Part shown: positions 17,501-25,163 of the stretch, piece by piece
How the letters are laid out: every line of letters starts with the position of its first letter
Numbering within the stretch: position 1 is the stretch's first letter
DNA from: Nocardioides glacieisoli
Lineage (GTDB): Bacteria > Actinomycetota > Actinomycetes > Propionibacteriales > Nocardioidaceae
NCBI RefSeq assembly: GCF_004137245.1
Contig: NZ_SDWS01000002.1
Coordinates: 124,001-188,000 of the forward strand
Direction: 5' to 3'
DNA length: 64,000 nucleotides
The notes under the pieces: model-generated
What the model was told of the DNA's origin: nothing
What the model saw: the letters and a program-made list of their open reading frames with translations, nothing else
Database searches by the model: none
Position numbers and translations under genes: made by a program

Positions 17501-18024
17501 GGAACCCGATCCTCGACGTGTTCGACAGCGAGGGTGTGAAGTTCGCCCACGAGGTGCACCCCTCGGAGATCGCCTACGACTACTGGACCACCGTTGCGGC
17601 GATGGAGGCGATCGGCCACCGTGAGGCGTTCGGGTTGAACTGGGACCCGAGCCACTTCGTGTGGCAGGACCTGGACCCGGTGGGTTTCTTGTGGGACTTC
17701 AAGGACCGGATCTACCACGTGGACTGCAAGGACGCGAAGAAGCAGGTCGGCAACGGCCGCAACGGGCGGATGGGTTCGCACCTGCCGTGGGCTGATCCGC
17801 GTCGTGGGTGGGACTTCGTGTCGACCGGGCACGGTGACGTGCCGTGGGAGGCGTCGTTCCGGATGCTCAACACGATCGGTTACGACGGCCCGATCTCGGT
17901 GGAGTGGGAGGACGCCGGGATGGACCGCCTCGTCGGTGCCCCGGAGGCGTTGGAGTTCGTCCGCCGCCTCGCGTTCGACGCACCCGACGCCGCCTTCGAC
18001 GCCGCCTTCTCGACCACTTCCTGA
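17498..18024 (+). pseudogene. C-terminal remnant of a sugar phosphate isomerase/epimerase
   Basis: WNPILDVFDSEGVKFAHEVHP followed by SEIAYDYWTT, FGLNWDPSHFVWQDLDP, HVDCKDAK and GHGDVPWEA is the second half of a xylose-isomerase-like TIM-barrel sugar phosphate isomerase/epimerase. The metal-binding Glu, Asp and His residues of that half are present, but the first half (about 150 residues) is missing. The homology starts abruptly at about 17498, where the opposite-strand hydrolase remnant also starts. A GTG at 17518 could give a short peptide, but a functional barrel is not possible. Confidence 0.75.
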
Positions 18025-18030
18025 GCTCGC

Positions 18031-18609
18031 ATGACCAGTAGCCACCCCGGGCGCAACGCCGGGCTGCCCGTCGCTCCATTCGGGCAGCGCCGCGCCGTCC
18101 TCCTGCTGGCCGCCACGCTCGCAGCGGCCCTCCTCGGCTGGACACCGGCGCAGCCCGCGGGTGCGCACGGCCAGCTCGTCTCGTCACAGCCGGCCGCTGA
18201 CGGCCTGGTGGAGGTGATGCCGTCGCGCGCCTTCCTCACGTTCTCGGCGCCGGTCAAGGAGGTGAAGGAGATCGCGGTCGTCGGTCCCGACGGCAGCGTG
18301 GCCAACGGGACGGCCACGGCGAACGGCCCCGAGGTGACACAGACCCTCTGGTCCGGGCCTGCGGGCGACTACACGATGTCGTACTTCGTCGTGTCCGAGG
18401 ACGGCCACGACGTGCGCGGTGACGTGCGCTTCGAGGTCGGCGAGCTCTCGGTCCTCGCCCCCGGTGCCGACCAGGCCCCCGCCCCGGCCCGCTCCGCCGC
18501 CGAGCCGGAGGACGACGGTCCCGGGATCGCGATCCCCGCAGTGGTGCTCCTGCTCAGCGTTGCTGTGGCGCTGGTGCTGGGTCGACGCCGGGCGACCCGG
18601 TCCGGGTGA
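18031..18609 (+). CDS. CopC-domain secreted/membrane-anchored protein
   Basis: 192 residues: signal sequence ending QPAGA, then the mature domain starting HGQLVSSQPAADG, the N-terminal His expected of CopC/YobA copper-binding domains. Beta-sandwich motifs SAPVKEVKEIAVVGPDG and YFVVSEDGHDVRGDVRFEVG follow. An acidic linker and one C-terminal helix (AIPAVVLLLSVAVALVLG) anchor it, with a positive tail inside. It probably binds periplasmic-side copper. There is no CopD gene next to it; the IS insertion directly downstream may have removed or separated neighbours. Confidence 0.82.
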   Translation: MTSSHPGRNAGLPVAPFGQRRAVLLLAATLAAALLGWTPAQPAGAHGQLVSSQPAADGLVEVMPSRAFLTFSAPVKEVKEIAVVGPDGSVANGTATANGPEVTQTLWSGPAGDYTMSYFVVSEDGHDVRGDVRFEVGELSVLAPGADQAPAPARSAAEPEDDGPGIAIPAVVLLLSVAVALVLGRRRATRSG

Positions 18610-18643
18610 GCCGAGCCATGTCGACGAGGGCGTACGGCCGGAG

Positions 18644-18660
18644 CTCGGTGCAGTAGGCCT
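18644..18660 (+). repeat. Left copy of 17-bp direct repeat flanking the IS element
   Basis: CTCGGTGCAGTAGGCCT here is repeated exactly at 20026-20042, where it overlaps the 3' end of tRNA-Lys. The two copies bracket the IS481-type element and a second decayed terminal repeat. Confidence 0.8.
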
Positions 18661-18666
18661 GAAGAC

Positions 18667-19971
18667 CTTCGGGTGATGGGTGACAGATCTAGTTCGGTTG
18701 ATCGGTGACACTCGGTGTCACTGTAGATCGACGTTGTGGTGCTGTGGATCGCTTGACTCTCACCTCCCCGGTGCTCTCGCGTTTGTGGGTGCGTAGGAGC
18801 TGGTCGCCGTCGTAGAACTGCAGGACGTTGTCGGTGACCCACACGTCGATGGGCCTTCCTGCGGCGGCGACGCCGAGGCAGACCTGTTGCCAGCTGACGC
18901 AGACCACGCCGACTGCGCTGGCACGGCGTGTGACCCAGGTGCCGTCGTGGCGGTCCTCGGCAGGTCGACCGACCCGGGTGGTGGGTCTGATCGGGGTCAC
19001 GGGTGCCGTGTCGGGTCTGAGGAACCGGGAAGCCGGGGTGGCCATGTCGAGTGCTTGGTGGGGGCGGTCGTGGTTGTAGTCGTGGACCCACTGGTCGAGC
19101 TCGGCCTGCGCTGTGGCGAGGTCGGTGAAGATGCGGTCGGTACGGAACTCGGTGCGCAACGCGCGGTGGAACCTCTCCACCTTGCCCGTCGTGGTGGGCG
19201 ATCGGGGCTGGGTGTGGAGGTGCTCGATGCCGTTCTCGCGGCAGATCCGGTCGAACAACACCTCCACCGGCGGCTGGTTGAACCGGCCGGTGAACACCTT
19301 CCCGTTGTCGGTCAGGATCTGTCCGGGCACCCCATGGGCACGCAGGGCTGCAGCGAGGCCGTCGCACACGTTCGGGGAGCTTTCCCGCAGCATCAGGTGC
19401 GCGCTGACGCAGAACCGGGAGTGGTCGTCGAGGCCGGTCAGCGCCTTGGCCCGGCGTCCGTCGGCCAGGACGAACCCGCCCACGACGTCCATCTGCCACA
19501 GCTCCATCGGCAGCCCGCGTTCCCACCGTTTCCACTTCCGGTCACGGCGCCGGCGTCCCGAGGGGTCGATCAGGTTCAACCGGACCAGCGCCCGGTAGAC
19601 CGCGGACTCCGACGGCAGCGGGTCCACACCGGCCCTGGCCAGCTCGTGCACCAGTCGGCGTGGACCCCAGCCCGGGTGCGAGGACCGCATCGTGGCGATG
19701 ACCGCCTCGACGTCGGCACCAGTTTGGTGCGGACACGACCGCGGCCGGTGCGACCTGTCCGTCAGCCCCTCGAGGCCCTCAGCCTCGTACCTGGCCAGCC
19801 AGCCGTGCACCGTCTTGCGGTGCACGCCGAACCTGGCCGCCACGCTCGAGACCGTCTCGCCGTCACTGACCACCGCCAGCACGGCCCGATATCGCTGCTC
19901 TGCCACGCTCAACTCCCTCATCAAGGGAGTGTCACCAATCAACCGGAGTAGCTGTCACCCATCACCCGAAG
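18667..19971 (-). mobile_element. IS481-family insertion sequence
   Basis: Perfect 19-bp terminal inverted repeats, CTTCGGGTGATGGGTGACA at 18667-18685 and its complement at 19953-19971, enclose one transposase gene. Each end carries a second matching block, CGGTTGATyGGTGACACTC, at 18695-18713 and 19927-19945. A further degenerate copy of the outer repeat lies beyond the right end at 20001-20018 (two mismatches), which may be the scar of an earlier or tandem copy. Confidence 0.88.
18689..19921 (-). CDS. IS481-family DDE transposase
   Basis: 410 residues from the ATG at 19921. An N-terminal HTH (SSVAARFGVHRKTVHGWLAR) is followed by an rve integrase core. The first Asp is in WQMDVVGGFVL, the second in ILTDNGKVFTG, and the Glu in TTTGKVERFHRALR, completing the DDE triad. 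Spacing and flanking motifs such as YNHDRPHQALDMATP fit IS481. The reading frame is intact, so the element may be active. A TTG farther upstream lies in the terminal repeat and is a less likely start. Confidence 0.93.
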   Translation of the reverse strand: MRELSVAEQRYRAVLAVVSDGETVSSVAARFGVHRKTVHGWLARYEAEGLEGLTDRSHRPRSCPHQTGADVEAVIATMRSSHPGWGPRRLVHELARAGVDPLPSESAVYRALVRLNLIDPSGRRRRDRKWKRWERGLPMELWQMDVVGGFVLADGRRAKALTGLDDHSRFCVSAHLMLRESSPNVCDGLAAALRAHGVPGQILTDNGKVFTGRFNQPPVEVLFDRICRENGIEHLHTQPRSPTTTGKVERFHRALRTEFRTDRIFTDLATAQAELDQWVHDYNHDRPHQALDMATPASRFLRPDTAPVTPIRPTTRVGRPAEDRHDGTWVTRRASAVGVVCVSWQQVCLGVAAAGRPIDVWVTDNVLQFYDGDQLLRTHKRESTGEVRVKRSTAPQRRSTVTPSVTDQPN

Positions 19972-20000
19972 ATGTGTAACGCCTCAACCGAAGGCCGAAC

Positions 20001-20018
20001 GTCACCCATCAGGCGAAG
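20001..20018 (-). repeat. Extra degenerate IS terminal repeat
   Basis: GTCACCCATCAGGCGAAG matches the element's right terminal repeat except for two adjacent bases. It sits 29 bp outside the perfect repeat but inside the 17-bp direct repeats. This suggests either a longer element with doubled ends or a relic of another copy. Confidence 0.6.
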
Positions 20019-20025
20019 CAATACA

Positions 20026-20042
20026 CTCGGTGCAGTAGGCCT
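20026..20042 (+). repeat. Right copy of 17-bp direct repeat, overlapping tRNA-Lys 3' end
   Basis: Identical to 18644-18660. Its last seven bases encode six acceptor-stem bases and the discriminator of tRNA-Lys on the minus strand; the other ten lie just downstream of the tRNA. Confidence 0.8.
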
Positions 20043-20108
20043 CCAGGGGCTCGAACCCTGAACCAACGGATTAAAAGTCCGCTGCTCTACCCATTGAGCT
20101 AGAGGCCC
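20036..20108 (-). tRNA. tRNA-Lys(TTT)
   Basis: 73-nt cloverleaf on the minus strand. Acceptor GGGCCTC pairs with GAGGCCT (one G-U), the D-stem is GCTC/GAGC, the anticodon stem GCGGA/TCCGT encloses CTTTTAA (anticodon TTT), and the T-arm is CAGGG-TTCGAGC-CCCTG. Discriminator is A and no CCA is encoded. The 3' end is the site of the IS-flanking repeat, yet the gene itself is intact. Confidence 0.93.
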
Positions 20109-20260
20109 TCGGCACGGTCTCCGTGCCGGCGTCGATCATCTCAGAAGGTCGTCGGGGTCGGGTCTGGACCACCTGTGCGTGACCTAGTCAGCGGCGCCGG
20201 ACTGCTGGCAGCATCCGAGCGTCAGCGGAGGCGCCGCTGCCGACGGGGTCGAGGGATGCC

Positions 20261-21364
20261 ATGAGGGGACGGCTGGCACACCGCTTGAGCGGGATGTTCT
20301 CCTCGCCCGTGCTCCGCCGCATCGGCTTCCACGTCCAGCGGCTCACCTCCGGCATGGAGCGCGGCTTCTTCCTCCGCCTGATGATGGGGCTGTTCGCGGT
20401 GGTGGGCGTCGCGTCGGTCCTCGTCACGGCCATCGAGGGCGATCGCGACTCGGTCGGGTCCGTCACCGAGTCGTTCGGCGCGACCTTCTACTGGGGCGTC
20501 ACGACGGTGATGGGTGCGGGCGACGCTTCCTACGTCACCTCCCCGGCGGGCTACCTCGTGAGCTGGCTGCTCGTGCTCTTCGGTGTCGCGATCGTCGCGA
20601 CGATCACGGGCGCGCTCGTGGGCTTCGTCATCGACTTCCTGCTGAAAGAAGGTCAGGGCATGGGTGCATCGGGCTACCGCGACCACATCGTGGTGTGTGG
20701 GTGGAACTCCACCGCACGTGAGCTGATCACCGAGCTCTCCACCGACGAGTACACCCCCAAGGTCGTCGTCGTGCACGACTCGGACAAGAACCCGGCCGGT
20801 GCCCTCGCCTACTTCGTCAGCGGCGACTGCACCAACGCCGACGACCTCCGGCGGGCCGGCATCGAGGAGGCGATGGCGGCGATCATCTGCCCCGCAGACG
20901 CCAGCAACGACGCGGACATGCGCTCGATCCTCACCGTGATGGCGATCGAGACGATCGCCCCGCAGGTGCGCACAGTCGTGGAGGCGAACAACCCGGCACA
21001 CGTCGAGCACTTCAAGCGGGCGCGTGCGGACGAGATCGTCGTGACCTCGCGCATCGCATCCCGGCTCCTCGCCCGGTCGTCGCTCTACCCGGGCATCGCG
21101 GGCATCGTCACCGACATCGTGTCCGGCGGCGATGGGTCCGAGCTCTACCGCGTCACCCTCCCCGAGCACTACATCGGCCTGTCCGTCGACGACCTCTCGT
21201 CGCGGCTGCGCAGCGACCACAACGCCACGCTCCTCGCCGTCGGCCGTGACGCCGCGTCGTTCGTCAACCCCGGCCCGGACTTCCGCCTCGAGCCCGGCGA
21301 CGACGCTGTCGTCGTGGCCCAGTCGCTGGGCACGCTCGCGCCGCTGAAGGTCGACAACGGCTGA
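20261..21364 (+). CDS. Two-helix ion channel with RCK (TrkA-N/TrkA-C) domains and atypical filter
   Basis: 367 residues. Two membrane helices (near 45-65 and 100-125) flank a pore loop, FGATFYWGVTTVMGAGDASY. The usual potassium filter TVGYGD is replaced by VMGAGD, so potassium selectivity is doubtful. From about residue 140, an RCK domain begins HIVVCGWNSTARELITELS, with DCTNADDLRRAGIEEA and a C-terminal TrkA-C-like part (YRVTLPEHYIGLSVDDL). The ligand-binding Rossmann loop is GWNSTA rather than GxGxxG. The overall plan matches prokaryotic RCK-gated channels; the ion is unknown. Confidence 0.78.
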   Translation: MRGRLAHRLSGMFSSPVLRRIGFHVQRLTSGMERGFFLRLMMGLFAVVGVASVLVTAIEGDRDSVGSVTESFGATFYWGVTTVMGAGDASYVTSPAGYLVSWLLVLFGVAIVATITGALVGFVIDFLLKEGQGMGASGYRDHIVVCGWNSTARELITELSTDEYTPKVVVVHDSDKNPAGALAYFVSGDCTNADDLRRAGIEEAMAAIICPADASNDADMRSILTVMAIETIAPQVRTVVEANNPAHVEHFKRARADEIVVTSRIASRLLARSSLYPGIAGIVTDIVSGGDGSELYRVTLPEHYIGLSVDDLSSRLRSDHNATLLAVGRDAASFVNPGPDFRLEPGDDAVVVAQSLGTLAPLKVDNG

Positions 21365-21395
21365 CCGGCACGGCTGCGGCGGGCGTGCGGGCGAG

Positions 21396-21677
21396 TCAGC
21401 GGGGCTTCACGACGAACCGGACCCGCCCGCTCTCCTCGGTGACGGCGTCGAGGAGGTGACCGACGACCCGCGGCTCGGCCTCGCGGTCGAGGTAGACACG
21501 GGTCTCGTCGTCCTCGATGACGCGGTCACCGGGCTCCGGACCTGCGACGGTGCCGACACCGAGACCCCGGGTGTCCGCCCCGCGCGATGCGATGCGGAGG
21601 CCGGAGTGACGACCCACTCGCGGGTGCGACGTCACCTGTCGGACGACGCGTCGTGCTCGGGGAGTCATGGAGATCAT
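21396..21677 (-). CDS. HesB/IscA-fold protein lacking cysteines
   Basis: 93 residues. The order of short strands (LTP-like start MTPRARRVVRQV, GLRIASRG, VIEDDETRVYLD, and the end RVRFVVKPR) resembles the HesB/IscA iron-sulfur biogenesis fold found in actinobacterial homologues. There is not one cysteine, while true A-type carriers need three, so it cannot bind a cluster the usual way. A second Met at residue 4 may be the true start. It stands alone between the channel gene and a lipoprotein operon. The family call rests on pattern resemblance. Confidence 0.55.
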   Translation of the reverse strand: MISMTPRARRVVRQVTSHPRVGRHSGLRIASRGADTRGLGVGTVAGPEPGDRVIEDDETRVYLDREAEPRVVGHLLDAVTEESGRVRFVVKPR

Positions 21678-21818
21678 GTCTGTCCTGTCGCTCGGTGCGG
21701 CACCTCGGTGATGCCCTGCGTGACCTCCATCAAGACAGCCCGGCAGTGAGGGGGCAAGGAAGGTGGCAGACGTGGCAGCGGACCGTCGGCGGGCCGTCGC
21801 CGAGCTGTCACACGTTCG

Positions 21819-22493
21819 TCATGAGGGGGGATCGGGGCAGCCGATGTCACCCGAGTCGGCGACCGCGGACCGGAGCCTCGGGGGCAGCAGGACCGCGTAG
21901 TCGTCCGCGGTGACGGCGCCGGTCGCCAGTGCGCCACCGGGCAGCGGGACGTCGACCGCCCGCCCCGAGGTGACCAGCTCGACGGCTTCCACACCCGGCG
22001 CCGACGTCACCGACAGGACGACCTGTCCGACGGCAAGCGGCAGCCGCTCGGCGTCACCGATGGCCACGGGGTCGAGGTCGACCTCGGCCACCCCTTCCTC
22101 GACCCGCACCAGCCCGAGCCTCGCCGTCGACGGGATGGCCGACGCCAGGCCGCTGTCCCTCTGGGTGGTGCTGGGCGCACCGGCGAGCGCGTCGAGCACC
22201 TCTCGTGCGACGTCCGCCGGCGACCCCTCGCACGACACGTCGACCGCCGAGGGAGCCAGTCGCTCGTCCGGGCCGAGCCAGAACACCACCGGCACCTCGC
22301 GCGGCACCGCTGGATCCTCGCTCGGCGCACTCGGCGTGGCCTCCCCCTCGCCCAGCAGGTCGTAGGGGACCGACGCGTCCTCCACGACCTGCGTGCGTTC
22401 CTCGTCCGGCAGGCCGCACCCACCCAGCACCGACAGCGCCATCGCCACTGCCGACGCGAGCGCGATCCGTGGGCGGGGACGTTCGGGGCTCAC
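21819..22493 (-). CDS. GerMN-domain lipoprotein
   Basis: 224 residues from a GTG at 22493 that overlaps the histidine kinase stop (GTGA). The signal sequence ends in a lipobox, SVLGGC, so the mature protein would be a lipoprotein on the outer face of the membrane. Residues 60-220 look like a GerMN (sporulation/LpqB N-terminal) domain: VPVVFWLGPDERL, AREVLDALAGAPS and EVDLDPVAI. In mycobacteria LpqB follows mtrAB and modulates MtrB. Here the gene order is the same, but the protein is shorter and lacks the LpqB beta-propeller. Confidence 0.78.
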   Translation of the reverse strand: MSPERPRPRIALASAVAMALSVLGGCGLPDEERTQVVEDASVPYDLLGEGEATPSAPSEDPAVPREVPVVFWLGPDERLAPSAVDVSCEGSPADVAREVLDALAGAPSTTQRDSGLASAIPSTARLGLVRVEEGVAEVDLDPVAIGDAERLPLAVGQVVLSVTSAPGVEAVELVTSGRAVDVPLPGGALATGAVTADDYAVLLPPRLRSAVADSGDIGCPDPPS

Positions 22494-23872
22494 GGGGGCA
22501 CCTCCCCGGTGTCCGACAGCGGCAGGCGTACGACGAACTCCGCTCCGCCGCCGTCCGCGCTGGCGCACCAGACCTTGCCGCCGTGCCGGTGCACCGTCTC
22601 GGCCACGATGCTCAGCCCCAGACCACTGCCCGTCCCGGTCTTGGTGCCGCCGGCACGGGCGAACCGCTCGAAGATGCGCTCGCGCTCGGTCGGCGGCACC
22701 CCCGGACCCCTGTCGCGGACCACGATGTCGACATGGTCTCCCTCCGCGACGGCGCGCACGTCGGCCAGCCCGCCTCCGTGCAGCTCGGCGTTGCGCACGA
22801 GGTTGACCAGGGCACGCACCATCTGTGGTCGGTCGACGCGCACGCTCGTCCCCGGACCGGTGCCGGGGGTGTCGCGGAGCAGGTCGGGGCTGCTGCTCGT
22901 CGCAAGCGCGTGGCGAAGCAGCTCGTCGACCTCGGTGACGACGAGATCGGCCTCGTCGATGCCGGACTCGAGCCGACCCAGCGCGAGCAGGTCCTCCAGC
23001 GCACGCCGGAACCGGGTCAGCTCGTCGGCCATCAGCTCGACGGCGCGCTGGGACGGTGGGCCGAGGTCACGCGCCCGTTGCAGCAGCGCCAGGCTGGTCG
23101 TCAACGTGGTCAGCGGTGTGCGCAGCTCGTGGCTCACGTCCGCGGCGAACCTGGCGTCGCGCTCGATGCGCTCGTGCAACGCGTCGACCATCTGGTTGAA
23201 GGAGGCCACCAGCGTCGACAGGTCCGGGTCGTCGGTGTCCGCGAGCCGACGGCCCAGGTCGCCGGCCGCGATGTCCGTGGCGGCCCCCGTCACCTCCCGC
23301 AGCGGGGAGAGCACCCGCCCGCTCGCGGCGCGTCCGAGGGCGGCGCCGGCGAGCGTCGTGAGCACGGCGCAGACCGCCAGCGCCAGGGCGAGGGTGCGAA
23401 GGGTCGCGTCGAGCTCGTCGGCGACCGAGACCTCGAAGTACTGCGCGTCGACGGAGGGCAGCGGGATGCCCACCACCACCGCGTGGGGATCGGTTCGCCC
23501 CGTCCAGCCCAGGCCGGCCGACCCGCCGTCCACGGTCGGGCGCACGACCGCGGTGAGCGCCTCCCCGGGCTGGTCGAGGCTCGAGGAGTACCACTGGCCG
23601 CGCCGGTGGACGTACATCGATGCGCCCGCCGGCGGCGCCACCGCGCCGAGGGCCTCGCTCACGCTCGTGCCGGAGGTGGCCAGCCCGTCCCGGACGAGCG
23701 CCGCGTCGGCGTAGGCCTGCCGGAGAGCCGTCCGTTCCCGCTGCTCGAGCAGCAGCTGTCGCGCGGAGACGTACGTCCCCACGGACAGCAGCACCGACAG
23801 CAGCAGCGCGCCCAGGGCGAAGGCTGCCGTCACCGACGAGCGCAGGCCCGGACGGGCCGGCCGACCGATCAC
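22490..23872 (-). CDS. Sensor histidine kinase (MtrB-like)
   Basis: 460 residues. Two membrane helices (about 15-35 and 165-190) flank an extracellular sensor region. A HAMP domain follows (LSPLREVTGAATDIAAGDLG), then HisKA with the phosphorylated His in FAADVSHELRTPLTTLTTSL near residue 248. The ATPase carries N-box LVNLVRNAELHGG, DRGPGVPP and TGSGLGLSIVAETV. The GTG start overlaps the response-regulator stop (GTGA). It pairs with the upstream regulator and the downstream lipoprotein. Confidence 0.92.
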   Translation of the reverse strand: MIGRPARPGLRSSVTAAFALGALLLSVLLSVGTYVSARQLLLEQRERTALRQAYADAALVRDGLATSGTSVSEALGAVAPPAGASMYVHRRGQWYSSSLDQPGEALTAVVRPTVDGGSAGLGWTGRTDPHAVVVGIPLPSVDAQYFEVSVADELDATLRTLALALAVCAVLTTLAGAALGRAASGRVLSPLREVTGAATDIAAGDLGRRLADTDDPDLSTLVASFNQMVDALHERIERDARFAADVSHELRTPLTTLTTSLALLQRARDLGPPSQRAVELMADELTRFRRALEDLLALGRLESGIDEADLVVTEVDELLRHALATSSSPDLLRDTPGTGPGTSVRVDRPQMVRALVNLVRNAELHGGGLADVRAVAEGDHVDIVVRDRGPGVPPTERERIFERFARAGGTKTGTGSGLGLSIVAETVHRHGGKVWCASADGGGAEFVVRLPLSDTGEVPP

Positions 23873-24609
23873 CGGGTGTCGAGCCGGTAGCCCAGCCCCC
23901 GGACCGTGACGAGGGTGCGGGGCTCGGCCGGGTCGATCTCGAGCTTCTTGCGCAGCCGCCGCACGTGCACGTCCACGATCCGCTCGTCCCCGAAGAAGCC
24001 GCGGTCCCACACGTGGTCGAGCAGCGCCGCGCGGCTGAGGACACGACCCGCGTTCTCCGAGAGGACCATGAGCAGCTTGTACTCCGTCATCGTGAGGTGG
24101 ATCTCGCGCTCGCCGCGTCGCAGGTGGGCCGCCGCGCGGTCGAAGACCAGGGGTCCCTCCTCCGCATCGAGCACGCACACCTCGGCTGCGGCCGCGCCGT
24201 CCTGCGGCTCCCCGGGCGCTGACGCGGCCTGCGCCAGGGCCGGCCGACGGAGCAGGGCGCGGAGGCGGGCCTGCACCTCGGCGACGTCGAAGGGCTTGGT
24301 GACGTAGTCGTCGGCCCCAGCCTCGAGTGCCGAGACGATGTCCTCCACGCCGTCGCGGGCGCTGATGACCACGATGGGCGCCTCGGTGAGTGGGCGCGCG
24401 CGGCGGATGAAGGTGAACCCGTCCACGCCGCCGAGCATCAGGTCGACCAGCATCACGTCGACGTCCGTCCCGCCCACCAGCTCGAGGGCCGCCTCGGCGT
24501 CGCCCGCCTCCGCGACCTCGTATCCGTCGTCCTCGAGGACCAGGCGCAGCGAGGTGCGCAGGGCGACGTCGTCCTCGAGCACCAGCACGCGCGTGGTCAT
24601 GGGATCCAT
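23869..24609 (-). CDS. OmpR-family response regulator
   Basis: 246 residues. The receiver domain (residues 7-120) has acidic EDD at 12-14, phospho-acceptor Asp 56 in VDVMLVDLMLGG, and Lys in YVTKPFD near residue 105. The C-terminal winged helix contains LTMTEYKLLMVLSENAG and [13 protein letters not shown] and ends GLGYRLDTR. It is the first gene of a three-gene operon with a kinase and a GerMN lipoprotein. The start may be the Met at residue 4. Confidence 0.92.
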   Translation of the reverse strand: MDPMTTRVLVLEDDVALRTSLRLVLEDDGYEVAEAGDAEAALELVGGTDVDVMLVDLMLGGVDGFTFIRRARPLTEAPIVVISARDGVEDIVSALEAGADDYVTKPFDVAEVQARLRALLRRPALAQAASAPGEPQDGAAAAEVCVLDAEEGPLVFDRAAAHLRRGEREIHLTMTEYKLLMVLSENAGRVLSRAALLDHVWDRGFFGDERIVDVHVRRLRKKLEIDPAEPRTLVTVRGLGYRLDTR

Positions 24610-24746
24610 CGAACCATCGTGGCCGACGACCGGGTGCGTGCGCGGGTCGACCAGGCATTGTCACGGAACTGCAATGGGCGTGATCGGCCCGCCGTCATCT
24701 GCCCCTGCAAACCTCGTGCACTCGACCCACGTCGCCAGGAGGACCG

Positions 24747-25163
24747 ATGACCACGACCCACGAGCTCGTGCCGCTCGGCACCGGCGAGCTGACGCTCGCC
24801 GAGGACCAGGACGACGTGCGGGGGATGCCCGTGATGGACGTGCGCGACCACCGGGTGGGTGAGGTCGAGGAGATCCTCGTGGATCCCGAGCAGCGACGCG
24901 CGCGGCTCCTCGTCGTCGCCTCCGGCGGGGTCCTCGGGCTGGCGCAGCACCACCGGCTGGTCCCCGTGGACGCCGTGTCGCGTGTGCACGGCGCCGTACG
25001 GCTCGAACGGAGCGACCTGCACGTCGAGTCGGGCTTCGACTACGACCCGGAACCGCCCGGTCCCGTCGACTACCGGCCCGTCTACAGCTACTTCGGCTAC
25101 ACGCCCTTCTGGGAGGACGGCTACCCGGATCCGTACTTCCTCGACCGGCGTTGGGCACGCTGA
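24747..25163 (+). CDS. PRC-barrel domain protein
   Basis: 138 residues. Residues 25-95 form a PRC barrel (GMPVMDVRDHRVGEVEEILV, ARLLVVASGGVLGLAQHH, RLVPVDAVSRV). The C-terminal tail is rich in Tyr, Pro and Asp (YRPVYSYFGYTPFWEDGYPD). An AGGAGG site precedes the ATG. The stop overlaps the start of the AGCS symporter (TGATG), so they are translated together. PRC proteins often act in RNA metabolism or as membrane-associated adaptors; coupling with a transporter is noted but unexplained. Confidence 0.8.
   Translation: MTTTHELVPLGTGELTLAEDQDDVRGMPVMDVRDHRVGEVEEILVDPEQRRARLLVVASGGVLGLAQHHRLVPVDAVSRVHGAVRLERSDLHVESGFDYDPEPPGPVDYRPVYSYFGYTPFWEDGYPDPYFLDRRWAR

Noticed and set aside
14960..17539. 859-codon plus-strand frame opposite the MmpL transporter
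   Set aside because: Low-complexity antisense frame without domains; the MMPL motifs are on the other strand.
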